A stretch of 64,000 nt of DNA from Hyphomonas sp. (GTDB taxonomy: Bacteria > Pseudomonadota > Alphaproteobacteria > Caulobacterales > Hyphomonadaceae): contig NZ_JALHLS010000002.1 of NCBI RefSeq assembly GCF_022844445.1, positions 62,001 to 126,000 on the forward strand, in the 5' to 3' direction. The number at the start of each line of letters is the position of its first letter. Within the stretch, counting starts at the first letter, position 1. The notes below the pieces were generated by a model. It saw only the letters and a program-made list of their open reading frames with translations. It did no database searches and was not told the DNA's origin. Below, piece after piece: positions 45,537 to 53,904 of the stretch. The translations under genes and the position numbers were made by a program.

Positions 45537-46376
45537 TTGAAAAAGAAAACAACACGCATCGGAATTGTCGGGCCGGGGCGGGCGATTGACCGGGGGCTGG
45601 CGGAGCGGGTGACTGCGCTGGCGGGCGACAAGGCGGAGCTGGTGTTTCATCCGCAATGCTTCCTGCGGGAGGGGCATTTTGCGGGGCCGGACAGCGCGCG
45701 GGCGGCGGCGTTTGCCGAGTACGCGAATGATTCCTCGCTGGATGCGATCTGGTTTGCGCGGGGCGGGTATGGGGCGTGCCGGATTCTGGACCTGGCCTTT
45801 GAAAACCTCGGCGATGCGGCGCGGCGGAAGACGTATCTCGGCTATAGCGATGCGGGCAGCCTGCTGGCGCGGCTGGCGCGGGACGGGATCGGCCAGGTGG
45901 CGCATGGGCCCATGCCGGCGGACATATTGCGCGAGGGCGGCGAGGCGGCAGTGCGGCGGGCGCTGGGTTTCCTGACGGGTACGGACGATGGCGCAGGGAT
46001 CGATGCTGCGGCGCAGGCGCCTGGCAAGTATGCCGCGTTCAACATTTCGGTGTTCGCGAGCCTGATCGGCACCGGCTGGCTGCCGGACCTCAGCGGGCAT
46101 GTGCTGATGCTTGAGGATGTGGGCGAGTATCATTACCGGCTCGACCGGATGATGTTCACGATCACGTCGAACCCGGAGGTGCGCAAGGTCGCCGGCATCC
46201 GGCTCGGACGCTGCGGGGCGATTCCGGTGAACGATATCGACTTCGGCAGGGGCGAGGAAGAGATCGTGCGGGATTGGTGCGCGCGGGGCGGGATTGCGTA
46301 TCTCGGGCGCGCGGATATCGGGCACGATGTGGAGAACAAGATTGTGATGTTCGGGGAGCGGGGTCTGGGAGCCTGA
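45537..46376 (+). CDS. LD-carboxypeptidase family protein (S66), nucleophile position Cys instead of Ser
   Basis: This 279-residue cytoplasmic protein matches peptidase family S66: an opening IGIVGPGRAIDRG, RGGYGACRILDLAF, GYSDAGSLLARLARDG, VLMLEDVGEYHYRLDRMM with the catalytic Glu, and a final ADIGHDVENKIVMFG with the His. In E. coli LdcA the motif is GGYGAS with Ser106 as nucleophile; here it is GGYGAC with Cys81. LdcA enzymes remove the terminal D-Ala of recycled murotetrapeptide. The TTG start at 45537 has GGGGAG 6 bases upstream. Codon use is extremely GC-rich compared with the preceding fusion gene. It is divergent from the fusion gene. Confidence 0.88.
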   Translation: MKKKTTRIGIVGPGRAIDRGLAERVTALAGDKAELVFHPQCFLREGHFAGPDSARAAAFAEYANDSSLDAIWFARGGYGACRILDLAFENLGDAARRKTYLGYSDAGSLLARLARDGIGQVAHGPMPADILREGGEAAVRRALGFLTGTDDGAGIDAAAQAPGKYAAFNISVFASLIGTGWLPDLSGHVLMLEDVGEYHYRLDRMMFTITSNPEVRKVAGIRLGRCGAIPVNDIDFGRGEEEIVRDWCARGGIAYLGRADIGHDVENKIVMFGERGLGA

Positions 46377-46380
46377 AATG

Positions 46381-46414
46381 AAAAGGCGGGCCGCGCTGAG
46401 CGGGCCCGCCTTTT
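46381..46414 (+). terminator. Bidirectional rho-independent terminator
   Basis: AAAAGGCGGGC (46381-46391) pairs perfectly with GCCCGCCTTTT (46404-46414), giving an 11-bp stem with T runs on both strands. It lies 5 bases after the LD-carboxypeptidase stop and 22 bases from the convergent pntB stop, so it can serve both transcripts. Confidence 0.9.
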
Positions 46415-46435
46415 GTTTGCGTACGGTGTATCCGG

Positions 46436-47854
46436 TCAGAGGTTCTTGACGATATCCTCGACCATTTTCTTGGCGTCTGCGAGCAGCATCATGGTGTTGT
46501 CGTGGAAGAAGAGTTCGTTCTCGATGCCGGCATAGCCTGAGCCCATCGACCGCTTGATGAAGAGCACCGTGCGGGCGTTCTCCACGTCGAGGATGGGCAT
46601 GCCGTAGATCGGCGAGGTCTTGTCGGTCTTTGCGGCCGGGTTCGTCACGTCGTTGGCGCCGATAACGAAGGCAACGTCTGAGGCGGAGAATTCGGAGTTG
46701 ATGTCTTCCAGCTCGAACACTTCGTCGTAAGGCACCTGCGCTTCGGCCAGGAGGACGTTCATGTGGCCCGGCATCCGGCCCGCGACGGGGTGGATGGCGT
46801 ATTTCACTTCGACGCCTTCGGCCTTCAGCTTCTCAGCCATCTCTTTCAGCGCGTGCTGGGCCTGGGCAACGGCCATGCCGTAGCCGGGGACGATGATGAC
46901 CTTGGAGGCGTTTTTCATAATGAAGGCAGCGTCTTCGGCAGAACCCTTCTTGTACGGACGATCCACCTTCACGCCGCCGGCAGCCGCTGCGGCATCCTCG
47001 CCGCCGAAGCCGCCGAGGATGACCGAGATGAAAGAGCGGTTCATGCCCTTGCACATGATGTAGGACAGGATCGCGCCGGACGAGCCGACGAGGGCGCCGG
47101 TGATGATCAGCGCGAAGTTGCCGAGCGTGAAGCCGAGGGCGGCCGCGGCCCAGCCGGAATAGGAGTTCAGCATCGAGACGACGACCGGCATGTCGGCGCC
47201 GCCGATGGGGATGATCAGCGTGATGCCGAGGATGAGCGCCAGGACCGTCAGGCCCCAGAAGGCCCATTGGGCTTCGCCGCCGCTCATGATGAGGATGACG
47301 GTGAGCGCGATAATGCCGAAGCCGAGGCCAAGGTTCAGCAAATGGCGGGCAGGCAGCAGGATCGGGGCGCCGCTCATGTTGCCGTTGAGCTTCGCGAAGG
47401 CGATGATCGAGCCTGTGAAGGTGAGCGCGCCAATGGCGGAGCCGAGGCCGAGTTCGATCAGCGAGGCGGCCTTGATGCCGGTTATGCCCATGATGCCGAA
47501 ACTGTCCGGCGCATAAAGCGCGGCGGCGGCGACCAGCACGGCGGCGAGGCCCACCAGCGAGTGGAAGGCGGCGACAAGCTGCGGCATGTCTGTCATGGCG
47601 ATGCGGCGGGCGGTGACCGCGCCGATGGTGCCGCCGATGGCGACGGCGCCGATCATCAGTGCCCAGGTCGTCGCATCAAGCTGGTTCCAGAGCAGGACGA
47701 TGGTGGTGGCGACGGCGATCGTCATGCCGATCATGCCGTTGCGGTTGCCCTTCTGGCTCGTTGCGGGGCTGGAGAGGCCGCGCAGCGCGAGAATAAAAAG
47801 TACGCCCGCGACGAGGTAGAGCAAGGGCGCCCAGGTGGATTGAAACTGTTCCAC
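46436..47854 (-). CDS. pntB: NAD(P) transhydrogenase subunit beta
   Basis: This 472-residue protein has about nine hydrophobic segments (domain II) followed by the soluble NADP(H)-binding domain III: VIIVPGYGMAVAQAQHAL, YAIHPVAGRMPGHMNVLLAE, FVIGANDVTNPAAKTD and RSMGSGYAGIENELF. It couples hydride transfer between NADH and NADP+ to proton movement across the inner membrane, supplying NADPH. It starts 3 bases after pntAB, and the order pntAA-pntAB-pntB is typical of alphaproteobacteria. Confidence 0.96.
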   Translation of the reverse strand: MEQFQSTWAPLLYLVAGVLFILALRGLSSPATSQKGNRNGMIGMTIAVATTIVLLWNQLDATTWALMIGAVAIGGTIGAVTARRIAMTDMPQLVAAFHSLVGLAAVLVAAAALYAPDSFGIMGITGIKAASLIELGLGSAIGALTFTGSIIAFAKLNGNMSGAPILLPARHLLNLGLGFGIIALTVILIMSGGEAQWAFWGLTVLALILGITLIIPIGGADMPVVVSMLNSYSGWAAAALGFTLGNFALIITGALVGSSGAILSYIMCKGMNRSFISVILGGFGGEDAAAAAGGVKVDRPYKKGSAEDAAFIMKNASKVIIVPGYGMAVAQAQHALKEMAEKLKAEGVEVKYAIHPVAGRMPGHMNVLLAEAQVPYDEVFELEDINSEFSASDVAFVIGANDVTNPAAKTDKTSPIYGMPILDVENARTVLFIKRSMGSGYAGIENELFFHDNTMMLLADAKKMVEDIVKNL

Positions 47855-47857
47855 GGG

Positions 47858-48223
47858 TCAGGTCCCTTTTTTCTTGTACATGGCCAGCATCCGCTGGGTG
47901 ACGAGGAAGCCGCCGAAGATGTTGACACTGGCGAGCATCACGGCGACCGCACCGAGGATCTTGGCGATCCAGCCTTCCTGCGTGAGGCCGTGGGCAGCGG
48001 CGGCCACGAGGGCGCCGACAACAATCACCGAGGAGATGGCGTTGGTGACGGCCATCAGGGGCGTGTGCAGCGCAGGCGTGACCGACCAGACGACATAATA
48101 GCCGACGAAGCAGGCGAGCGCGAAGATGGCGGCAAGGAAGACCGTGGAGTCGATGCCGCCCGCTTCAGCATGGGCGGGCAGGGCGAGCGCCGCGAGGGCG
48201 AGGACGGAAAGGGCGCGTTTCAT
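47858..48223 (-). CDS. pntAB: NAD(P) transhydrogenase subunit alpha part 2 (membrane domain)
   Basis: This 121-residue protein has three to four membrane helices; [20 protein letters not shown] and [20 protein letters not shown] are the conserved PntA C-terminal helices. The start preferred here adds a hydrophobic, signal-peptide-like N-terminus ending in AHA (residues 1-19), which most PntAB proteins lack. It abuts pntAA and pntB, and the split alpha subunit is as in Rhodospirillum. Confidence 0.93.
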   Translation of the reverse strand: MKRALSVLALAALALPAHAEAGGIDSTVFLAAIFALACFVGYYVVWSVTPALHTPLMAVTNAISSVIVVGALVAAAAHGLTQEGWIAKILGAVAVMLASVNIFGGFLVTQRMLAMYKKKGT

Positions 48224-49348
48224 TTACTTGAGCCTCTCACTGACGGTGGCGCCATTGCGGGTCAGCAGCATGGCTTTGACGATCTCGTCGTCCGTATCGA
48301 GATTGAGCTTGCCGCCCTCGCCGGTGATCAGCGGCAGGAACGACAGGAGGTTTTTCGCGAAGAGCGAAGAGGAGTCCGCCGGCAGGCGCGCAGGCAGGTT
48401 CGAGAAACCAGCGACCTTGACGCCGTTCACGTCGACAATCTCGTCAGCCTTCGAGAGCGGGCAGTTGCCCCCCTGGCTGACGGCCATATCGACGATGACC
48501 GAGCCGGGCTTCATCGATTTGACCATCTCCTCGGTGATCAGCACCGGTGCGGCGCGGCCCGGGATGAGTGCGGTGGTGATGACGATGTCCTGCTTGGCGA
48601 TGTGGCTGGCGGTGAGCGCGGCCTGCTTCGCTTGGTAGTCCGCCGACATTTCCTTCGCATAGCCGGCGGAGGTTTCGGCGGCCTTGAACTCGTCATCTTC
48701 GACCGCGATGAACTTGGCGCCGAGGGAGGCGACTTGTTCCTTGGCGGCAGGGCGCACGTCGTTGGCCGTGACGACCGCGCCGAGGCGGCGCGCCGTGGCG
48801 ATGGCCTGGAGGCCTGCGACGCCGGCGCCCATCACGAACACCTTGGCCGGAGCGACCGTTCCGGCGGCTGTCATCATCATCGGCATGGCGCGGCCATAGA
48901 TCTGCGCGCCTTCGATGACGGCCCGGTAGCCGGCGAGGTTGGACTGGGAGGAGAGCGCGTCCATCGACTGGGCGCGCGTGATTCGCGGCGTGAACTCCAT
49001 CGAGAGGCCGGCGATCTTGCGCGCGTTCAGCGCCGCGACTTCCTCGGCCGGATAGGCGAAGGGCTCCATCAACGCGATCAGGGCCGAGCCTTCCGGCAGG
49101 GCTGCGATTTCGGAGGGCTCCGGACGGCGGACCTTGAACACGATGTCAGCCCCTGCGGCAGCGGCCGGGCCGGCGGCGATGGACGCCCCGGCTTCGGTGA
49201 AGGCGCTGTCCGGGAAACCGGCGACGGTGCCCGCGCCGGATTCGAGGGTCACCGTGTGGCCAAGGCCCACGAGCTTCTTGACTGTCTCCGGAGTTGCCGC
49301 CACGCGGGTCTCGCCGGGTCGCCGTTCTTTGAGCACTGATATCTTCAT
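48224..49348 (-). CDS. pntAA: NAD(P) transhydrogenase subunit alpha part 1 (NAD-binding)
   Basis: This 374-residue soluble domain I is related to alanine dehydrogenase. It has KERRPGETRVAATPETVKKL, YRAVIEGAQIYGRAMPMMM, VFVMGAGVAGLQAIATARRL with the NAD loop, and VDMAVSQGGNCPLS. It delivers hydride from NADH to the domain III site of PntB. The ATG at 49348 is preceded by AAGG; a start at 49384 would add 12 residues without support. It is first in the pnt operon. Confidence 0.95.
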   Translation of the reverse strand: MKISVLKERRPGETRVAATPETVKKLVGLGHTVTLESGAGTVAGFPDSAFTEAGASIAAGPAAAAGADIVFKVRRPEPSEIAALPEGSALIALMEPFAYPAEEVAALNARKIAGLSMEFTPRITRAQSMDALSSQSNLAGYRAVIEGAQIYGRAMPMMMTAAGTVAPAKVFVMGAGVAGLQAIATARRLGAVVTANDVRPAAKEQVASLGAKFIAVEDDEFKAAETSAGYAKEMSADYQAKQAALTASHIAKQDIVITTALIPGRAAPVLITEEMVKSMKPGSVIVDMAVSQGGNCPLSKADEIVDVNGVKVAGFSNLPARLPADSSSLFAKNLLSFLPLITGEGGKLNLDTDDEIVKAMLLTRNGATVSERLK

Positions 49349-49407
49349 GGCGCCTTGAATTAGGTTAAACGTTGCGCTGCGCAACTGTTATTTTGGAGGT
49401 TTGAGGC

Positions 49408-50175
49408 ATGAGCTTGTTTAGTCTGGCTAACAGGACAGCATTGGTTACCGGCGCGTCAAGCGGGCTGGGGCGTCATTTCGCGCACGTACTCTCACAGGCC
49501 GGGGCGACCGTCGTGATCGCAGCGCGCCGGATGGATAAGCTGGAGGAGGTGGCATCAGAGATCGAAGCCAAGGGGGGCAAGGCCCTGGCGGTCGAGATGG
49601 ACGTCACTGACGATGGCAGCATCGTGGCGGCCTTCGATTCGATCCGGGAAGCCCTCGGGCGGCCGTGCGACGTTGTAATCAACAATTCGGGCATGTCGCG
49701 GGAAGGCTGGTACCGCGAACAGAGCGAGGAAGATTGGAACGCGGTGATCGATACCAATCTCACCGGTGTCTGGCGCGTGGGCAAACATGCGACGAACGCG
49801 TTGATTGAAGCCAAGGCGAAAGGGTCGATCGTCAACATCGCCTCGATCACGGCGCACCGGACGCAATACATGACAACGGCCTATTGCGTCTCGAAGGCGG
49901 GGGTGGACCACCTGACGCGGCACATGGCACTGGAGAGTGCGCGCTACGGCATTCGCGTAAACGCGATCTCGCCGGGCTATTACAAGACGGCGATCAATGA
50001 CGCGTATCTCGAGTCCGAGGCGGGCGAGGCGATGCGCAAGCGGATCGCGTTCCGGCGCTTCGGCGAATACCGCGAACTCGACGGCGCGCTGCTGCTGCTA
50101 TCGTCAGAGGCGGGGAGCTACATGACGGGCTCGACGATTGTTGTGGATGGCGGACATTTGCTATCGCCGATCTGA
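49408..50175 (+). CDS. Short-chain dehydrogenase/reductase (SDR)
   Basis: This 255-residue classical SDR has LVTGASSGLGRHFAHVLSQ near residue 13, VINNSGMSREGWYREQ, VNIASITAHRTQYMTTAY with the active Ser, AYCVSKAGVDHLTRH with Tyr and Lys, and GSTIVVDGGHLL at the end. It reduces or oxidises an alcohol or ketone with NAD(P). It is divergent from pntAA. The substrate cannot be read from the sequence; it lies near lipid genes (tesB and an acyl-CoA synthetase). Confidence 0.9.
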   Translation: MSLFSLANRTALVTGASSGLGRHFAHVLSQAGATVVIAARRMDKLEEVASEIEAKGGKALAVEMDVTDDGSIVAAFDSIREALGRPCDVVINNSGMSREGWYREQSEEDWNAVIDTNLTGVWRVGKHATNALIEAKAKGSIVNIASITAHRTQYMTTAYCVSKAGVDHLTRHMALESARYGIRVNAISPGYYKTAINDAYLESEAGEAMRKRIAFRRFGEYRELDGALLLLSSEAGSYMTGSTIVVDGGHLLSPI

Positions 50176-50227
50176 TGTCGCGCAGAACGTGACACCTCCC
50201 CCGCTGATGCGGGGAGATGACAGAAGG

Positions 50228-51112
50228 CTACTCCGGTTTCGGTTTGCGGATGACTTTGCGCATCAGGCCTTCCTGGGCGACTGAGGCGACAAGGTTGCCG
50301 GCCGCGTCGAAGACTTTCCCCCGGTTGAAGCTGCGGCCACCGCCGGCATAGGGGCTGTCCATCGAGTAGAGGTGCCAGTTGTCGAACTTCAGGGGCGCGT
50401 GGAACCACATGGCGTGGTCGAGGCTGGCCGACATCAACTCGCCGGTCATCCAGGAGACGCCGTGCGGGCGGTTGCCGGTGCCGAGGAGGGCCATGTCGGA
50501 GGCATAGGCGAGGAGGCAGTGGTGCAGCCACGGCGCCTCGTCGATGGGCCGGGCGACACGGAACCAGAGGTCGTGCTGGTCGCTGGCGATGGCGGGCCGC
50601 GTCGGGTGGAGCGGGGCGATTTCGCGCATCTCGATGGGGCGGGGGCGCAGGAAGTGGCCGCGGTGGCGTTCGGGCAGCTTCTCGGCAAAGCGCTTGCGCC
50701 ATTCGGTGCGGTCTTCGACCTCCTCGGGGCCGATCACTTCCGGCATGGCGTGCTGGTGGTGCCACGCCTCCTCGGCCACGTGGAAGCTGGCGGCCAGGTT
50801 GAAGATCTGCTTGCCGTGCTGGATGGCAACGACGCGCCGCGTCGTGAAGCTGCCGCCGTCGCGGGAGTGGTCGACCTGGTAGATGATCGGCACTTTCGGG
50901 TCGCCCGGCCGGATGAAATAGCCGTGGAGCGAGTGGCAGGTGCGGTCGTCCGGGACCGTGCGGTAGGCGGCGACAAGCGCCTGCGCAATGACCTGGCCGC
51001 CGAAGACGCGCTGGCTCTCCTCCTCATCCGGGCTCTGGCCCCGAAAGAGGTCCAGTTCGAGGCGCTCTATGTCGAGCAGCGTCAGCAGGTCGCCTACGGG
51101 ATCGGTCGCCAT
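50228..51112 (-). CDS. tesB: Acyl-CoA thioesterase II
   Basis: This 294-residue double-hotdog enzyme has LFRGQSPDEEESQRVFGGQV, LHGYFIRPGDPKVPIIY, SFTTRRVVAIQHGKQIFNL, MALLGTGNRPHG and SLDHAMWFHAPLKFDNWHLY with the catalytic Asp. It hydrolyses medium- and long-chain acyl-CoA. The ATG at 51112 has AAGGAG 7 bases upstream, so the longer frame to 51148 is not used. It is divergent from the acyl-CoA synthetase gene with which it may work. Confidence 0.94.
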   Translation of the reverse strand: MATDPVGDLLTLLDIERLELDLFRGQSPDEEESQRVFGGQVIAQALVAAYRTVPDDRTCHSLHGYFIRPGDPKVPIIYQVDHSRDGGSFTTRRVVAIQHGKQIFNLAASFHVAEEAWHHQHAMPEVIGPEEVEDRTEWRKRFAEKLPERHRGHFLRPRPIEMREIAPLHPTRPAIASDQHDLWFRVARPIDEAPWLHHCLLAYASDMALLGTGNRPHGVSWMTGELMSASLDHAMWFHAPLKFDNWHLYSMDSPYAGGGRSFNRGKVFDAAGNLVASVAQEGLMRKVIRKPKPE

Positions 51113-51280
51113 TGCGCGGCTCCTTTTTTTTGTTGTGCGGCGCAGCACTAAGGCGTCACGCCGGGGAAGGCAATCGGCCGATCACGCCGGTTTTCTTTGA
51201 CAAGGCGGGCAAAACGTCTTTGTCATGAAGCACCCAATTTCCAGATTTTCAACGACGCCCTAAGGCCGGAGGCCCCGACC

Positions 51281-53068
51281 ATGAACCCTATTGGCATTCT
51301 CGCGCGCGAGTTCCGTTTCTTTCAGGATGCACAGCTGCTGAAGAAATGGACGGGGGATATCTCGCCGGACTCGGACTTCCTGGTGGCGGACGATTTCGAG
51401 CGGGCGGTCGACGCGCACAGGGCCAATGTGGCCTTCCGCTTTGAAGGCCGCTCGATGACCTATGGTGAGTTCGACGCGCTGGCGAGCCGGTTTGCGAACT
51501 GGGCTGTTGCGCAGGGCCTGAAGGCGGGCGACTGTATCGCGCTGTTCATGGAGAACCGGCCGGAATACGTGGCGGCCTGGGCGGGTTTTGCGAAGGCCGG
51601 ACTCGTCACGGCATTGATCAATCACAACCTTGAAGGCGAAGCGCTTGCGCACTGCGTGAACATCGCGGATGCAAAGCTGCTTGTTACCGGGGCGGACCAG
51701 GACGCGGCGGTGCTCGGGGCGCTGGGCCTGATCCAGGGCAAGCCGGCGGTCTGGTCGCTGGGCGGCAAGGCGGGCGCTGACCTCACCGGCGCGCTGGAGG
51801 CATTTTCAGACAAGCGGCCAGACCGTTCGCTACGGGCAGGTCTGCTCGGCAAGGACCTTTGCCTCTATGTCTACACGTCCGGCACGACGGGCTTGCCGAA
51901 GGCGGCGCGGCTGACCCACGCGCGCACGCAGGGCATGATGCGCAGCTTTATCGCGCCGTGCCGCATCACGCCGAAGGACAAGGTGTACATTACGCTGCCG
52001 CTGTATCACGGCACGGGCGGATTGTGCGGCATCGGGCAGGCTCTGATGACCGGGGCGACAGCGATCGTGCGGCGGAAATTCTCGGCGAGCGCGTTCTGGG
52101 ATGAGGCGACTGCGGAAGGCGCGACCAGCATCGTGTATATCGGCGAGCTGTGCCGTTACCTGCTGAACTCGCCGCCCCATCCGAAGGAGCGGGCGCACCG
52201 TATACGGACGGGTTTCGGAAACGGCCTTCGCCCGGAAGTGTGGCAGGCTTTCCTCGACCGCTTCAACATTCCGCACCTGTGCGAGTTCTACGGCTCGACC
52301 GAGGGCAATGTCAGCTTCCTGAACTTTGACGGCAAGGTTGGCGCGGTCGGGCGCATTCCGGGCTGGCTCAAATCACAGTTTGCCAACATCGCGTTCGTGA
52401 AGTTCGACATCGAGACGGAGCAGCCGGTGCGCGGGCCGGACGGGTTGTGCGTGAAGGCCGACGTGGACGAGGCGGGCGAGGCGCTGGGGCTGATCGGCGA
52501 CGACGTGCGCCAGAGGTTCGAGGGTTATAACGACCAGAAGGCGACCGAGAAAAAGCTGCTGCGCGATGTGTTCACGAAGGGTGACCTCTGGTTTCGCACC
52601 GGCGACCTCTTAAGGAAGGACAAGGACGGCTACATCTATTTCGTCGACCGGATCGGCGACACGTATCGCTGGAAAGGCGAGAATGTGTCGACCAACGAAG
52701 TGGGTGAGGCGCTGTCGCGCGTGTCCGGCATCAAGACGGCAAACGTGTATGGCGTGGCCATTCCGGGAACGGACGGCAAGGCCGGTATGGCGGCGATCAC
52801 GACCGAGGGTGACGTGGATTTCGCGGCACTCTACGGATCGCTGGCTTCGATGCTGCCGAGCTATGCAGTGCCGATCTTCATCCGTGTGCAGCCGGAAGCA
52901 GAGACGACGGGCACGTTCAAGTACCGCAAGGTGGAGCTGGTGGCGGACGGGTTCGATCCGGAAAAGGTGGACGAGCCGCTGTGGATGTTTGATCCGGAAG
53001 AAGCGGCTTATGTGCCGATGACCCAGGGCCGGTATGACCGGCTGGTGTCGGGGGGCTTCAAGTTCTAG
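51281..53068 (+). CDS. Long-chain/very-long-chain acyl-CoA synthetase (FATP-like)
   Basis: This 595-residue AMP-forming enzyme has LCLYVYTSGTTGLPKAARLT, TLPLYHGTGGLCGIG, CEFYGSTEGNVSFLNFDG, WFRTGDLLRKDKDGYIYFVD and RIGDTYRWKGENVSTNEVGE, the last being typical of the fatty-acid transport protein/VLCFA group. It activates fatty acids to acyl-CoA at the membrane. The ATG at 51281 is preceded by GGAGG at 8 bases; an upstream ATG in the same frame is rejected. It is followed by tRNA-Arg on the other strand. Confidence 0.93.
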   Translation: MNPIGILAREFRFFQDAQLLKKWTGDISPDSDFLVADDFERAVDAHRANVAFRFEGRSMTYGEFDALASRFANWAVAQGLKAGDCIALFMENRPEYVAAWAGFAKAGLVTALINHNLEGEALAHCVNIADAKLLVTGADQDAAVLGALGLIQGKPAVWSLGGKAGADLTGALEAFSDKRPDRSLRAGLLGKDLCLYVYTSGTTGLPKAARLTHARTQGMMRSFIAPCRITPKDKVYITLPLYHGTGGLCGIGQALMTGATAIVRRKFSASAFWDEATAEGATSIVYIGELCRYLLNSPPHPKERAHRIRTGFGNGLRPEVWQAFLDRFNIPHLCEFYGSTEGNVSFLNFDGKVGAVGRIPGWLKSQFANIAFVKFDIETEQPVRGPDGLCVKADVDEAGEALGLIGDDVRQRFEGYNDQKATEKKLLRDVFTKGDLWFRTGDLLRKDKDGYIYFVDRIGDTYRWKGENVSTNEVGEALSRVSGIKTANVYGVAIPGTDGKAGMAAITTEGDVDFAALYGSLASMLPSYAVPIFIRVQPEAETTGTFKYRKVELVADGFDPEKVDEPLWMFDPEEAAYVPMTQGRYDRLVSGGFKF

Positions 53069-53074
53069 GGGGAG

Positions 53075-53151
53075 TGGCGACCCCGGCAGGATTTGAACCT
53101 GCGACCACTCGCTTAGAAGGCGAGCGCTCTATCCAGCTGAGCTACGGAGTC
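53075..53151 (-). tRNA. tRNA-Arg (anticodon TCT)
   Basis: Read on the minus strand: GACTCCG pairs with CGGGGTC (one G-T), the D-arm is GCTCAGCTGGATAGAGC, the anticodon loop CTTCTAA gives TCT, the T-arm has GGTTCAAATCC, and GCCA is encoded at the end. Confidence 0.96.
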
Positions 53152-53177
53152 TTGACGGCCAAGTAGCGCGGGGCGCT

Positions 53178-53486
53178 TCAGTGTGTCCACGGCTGTTTGC
53201 GCGCGGCGGAGAAGTTTTCCGAATAGGATTTGACGAGGCGCTTGCGCTCTTTCGTCTCTTCGACCGTGAACTTCAGGCCTTCGCGTTCGGCATAGGCGAT
53301 GGCCTGGTCGCGGGTTTCGAAGTGAAGGCGGACCTGGCCGGACATGTCGTCGATCCCGGTCCAGCCCATGAGCGGATCCACGCGGCGCCGGGCGGCCGGA
53401 TTGACGAACTCGAGGACCCAGTCCTTCGTGTTGCCGCGCCCTGATTGCATTGCGCTTTTTGCCGGTTTGTAGATCCGCGCTTCCAT
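53178..53486 (-). CDS. NADH dehydrogenase accessory subunit, NDUFS4-like (ETC complex I subunit)
   Basis: This 102-residue protein has ARIYKPAKSAMQSGRGNTKD, WVLEFVNPAARRRVDPLMGW, HFETRDQAIAYAEREGLKF and a basic C-terminal ENFSAARKQPWTH, the order found in mitochondrial NDUFS4 and its alphaproteobacterial homologues. It is an accessory subunit on the peripheral arm of complex I. The ATG at 53486 is used; the longer frame runs into tRNA-Pro. It lies alone between two tRNA genes. Confidence 0.93.
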   Translation of the reverse strand: MEARIYKPAKSAMQSGRGNTKDWVLEFVNPAARRRVDPLMGWTGIDDMSGQVRLHFETRDQAIAYAEREGLKFTVEETKERKRLVKSYSENFSAARKQPWTH

Positions 53487-53520
53487 CGTTCTGCCGCTCT
53501 TTGACCCGTCTTTGAAACTT

Positions 53521-53597
<77 letters not shown>

Positions 53598-53904
53598 GAG
53601 TCCCGGTGTAATGAGATGGAGAGTGGGCGCAAGCGCTTTTCACTGCGGCAGAAACGGAATGCGGCGCCGCCCACCCAGGCAGCGCCGCCAGACACAGGGT
53701 CATCCCGAAACGTTCGCCCCTTACGAACGAATGGTTTCCGCGTGCGTCCCGTCCGGCAGGTAATCTTGCTTGTAATCTATCGTCTTGACAAATTGGGCCA
53801 CCGAGGGCGTCAGTTTGGGCCAAATTTAAATGCCGTTTGCTGCAATGGACGAAACAGGCCGGGTTGCCGCTGCGGTAAATTTTCGGAAATGAAGGACGCC
53901 CGCC
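53598..53904. other. Gene-free region upstream of the AraC-type regulator
   Basis: About 307 bases between tRNA-Pro and the AraC gene. Open frames here are readings across the tRNA. The second half (53760-53880) is more AT-rich than the surroundings (CTTGTAATC, CAAATTTAAATG) and probably holds the regulator's promoter. I see no repeat or terminator. Confidence 0.5.

Noticed and set aside
46763..49339. 858-residue plus-strand frame antisense to the pnt operon
   Set aside because: Glycine-, histidine- and arginine-rich shadow of three well-conserved genes.
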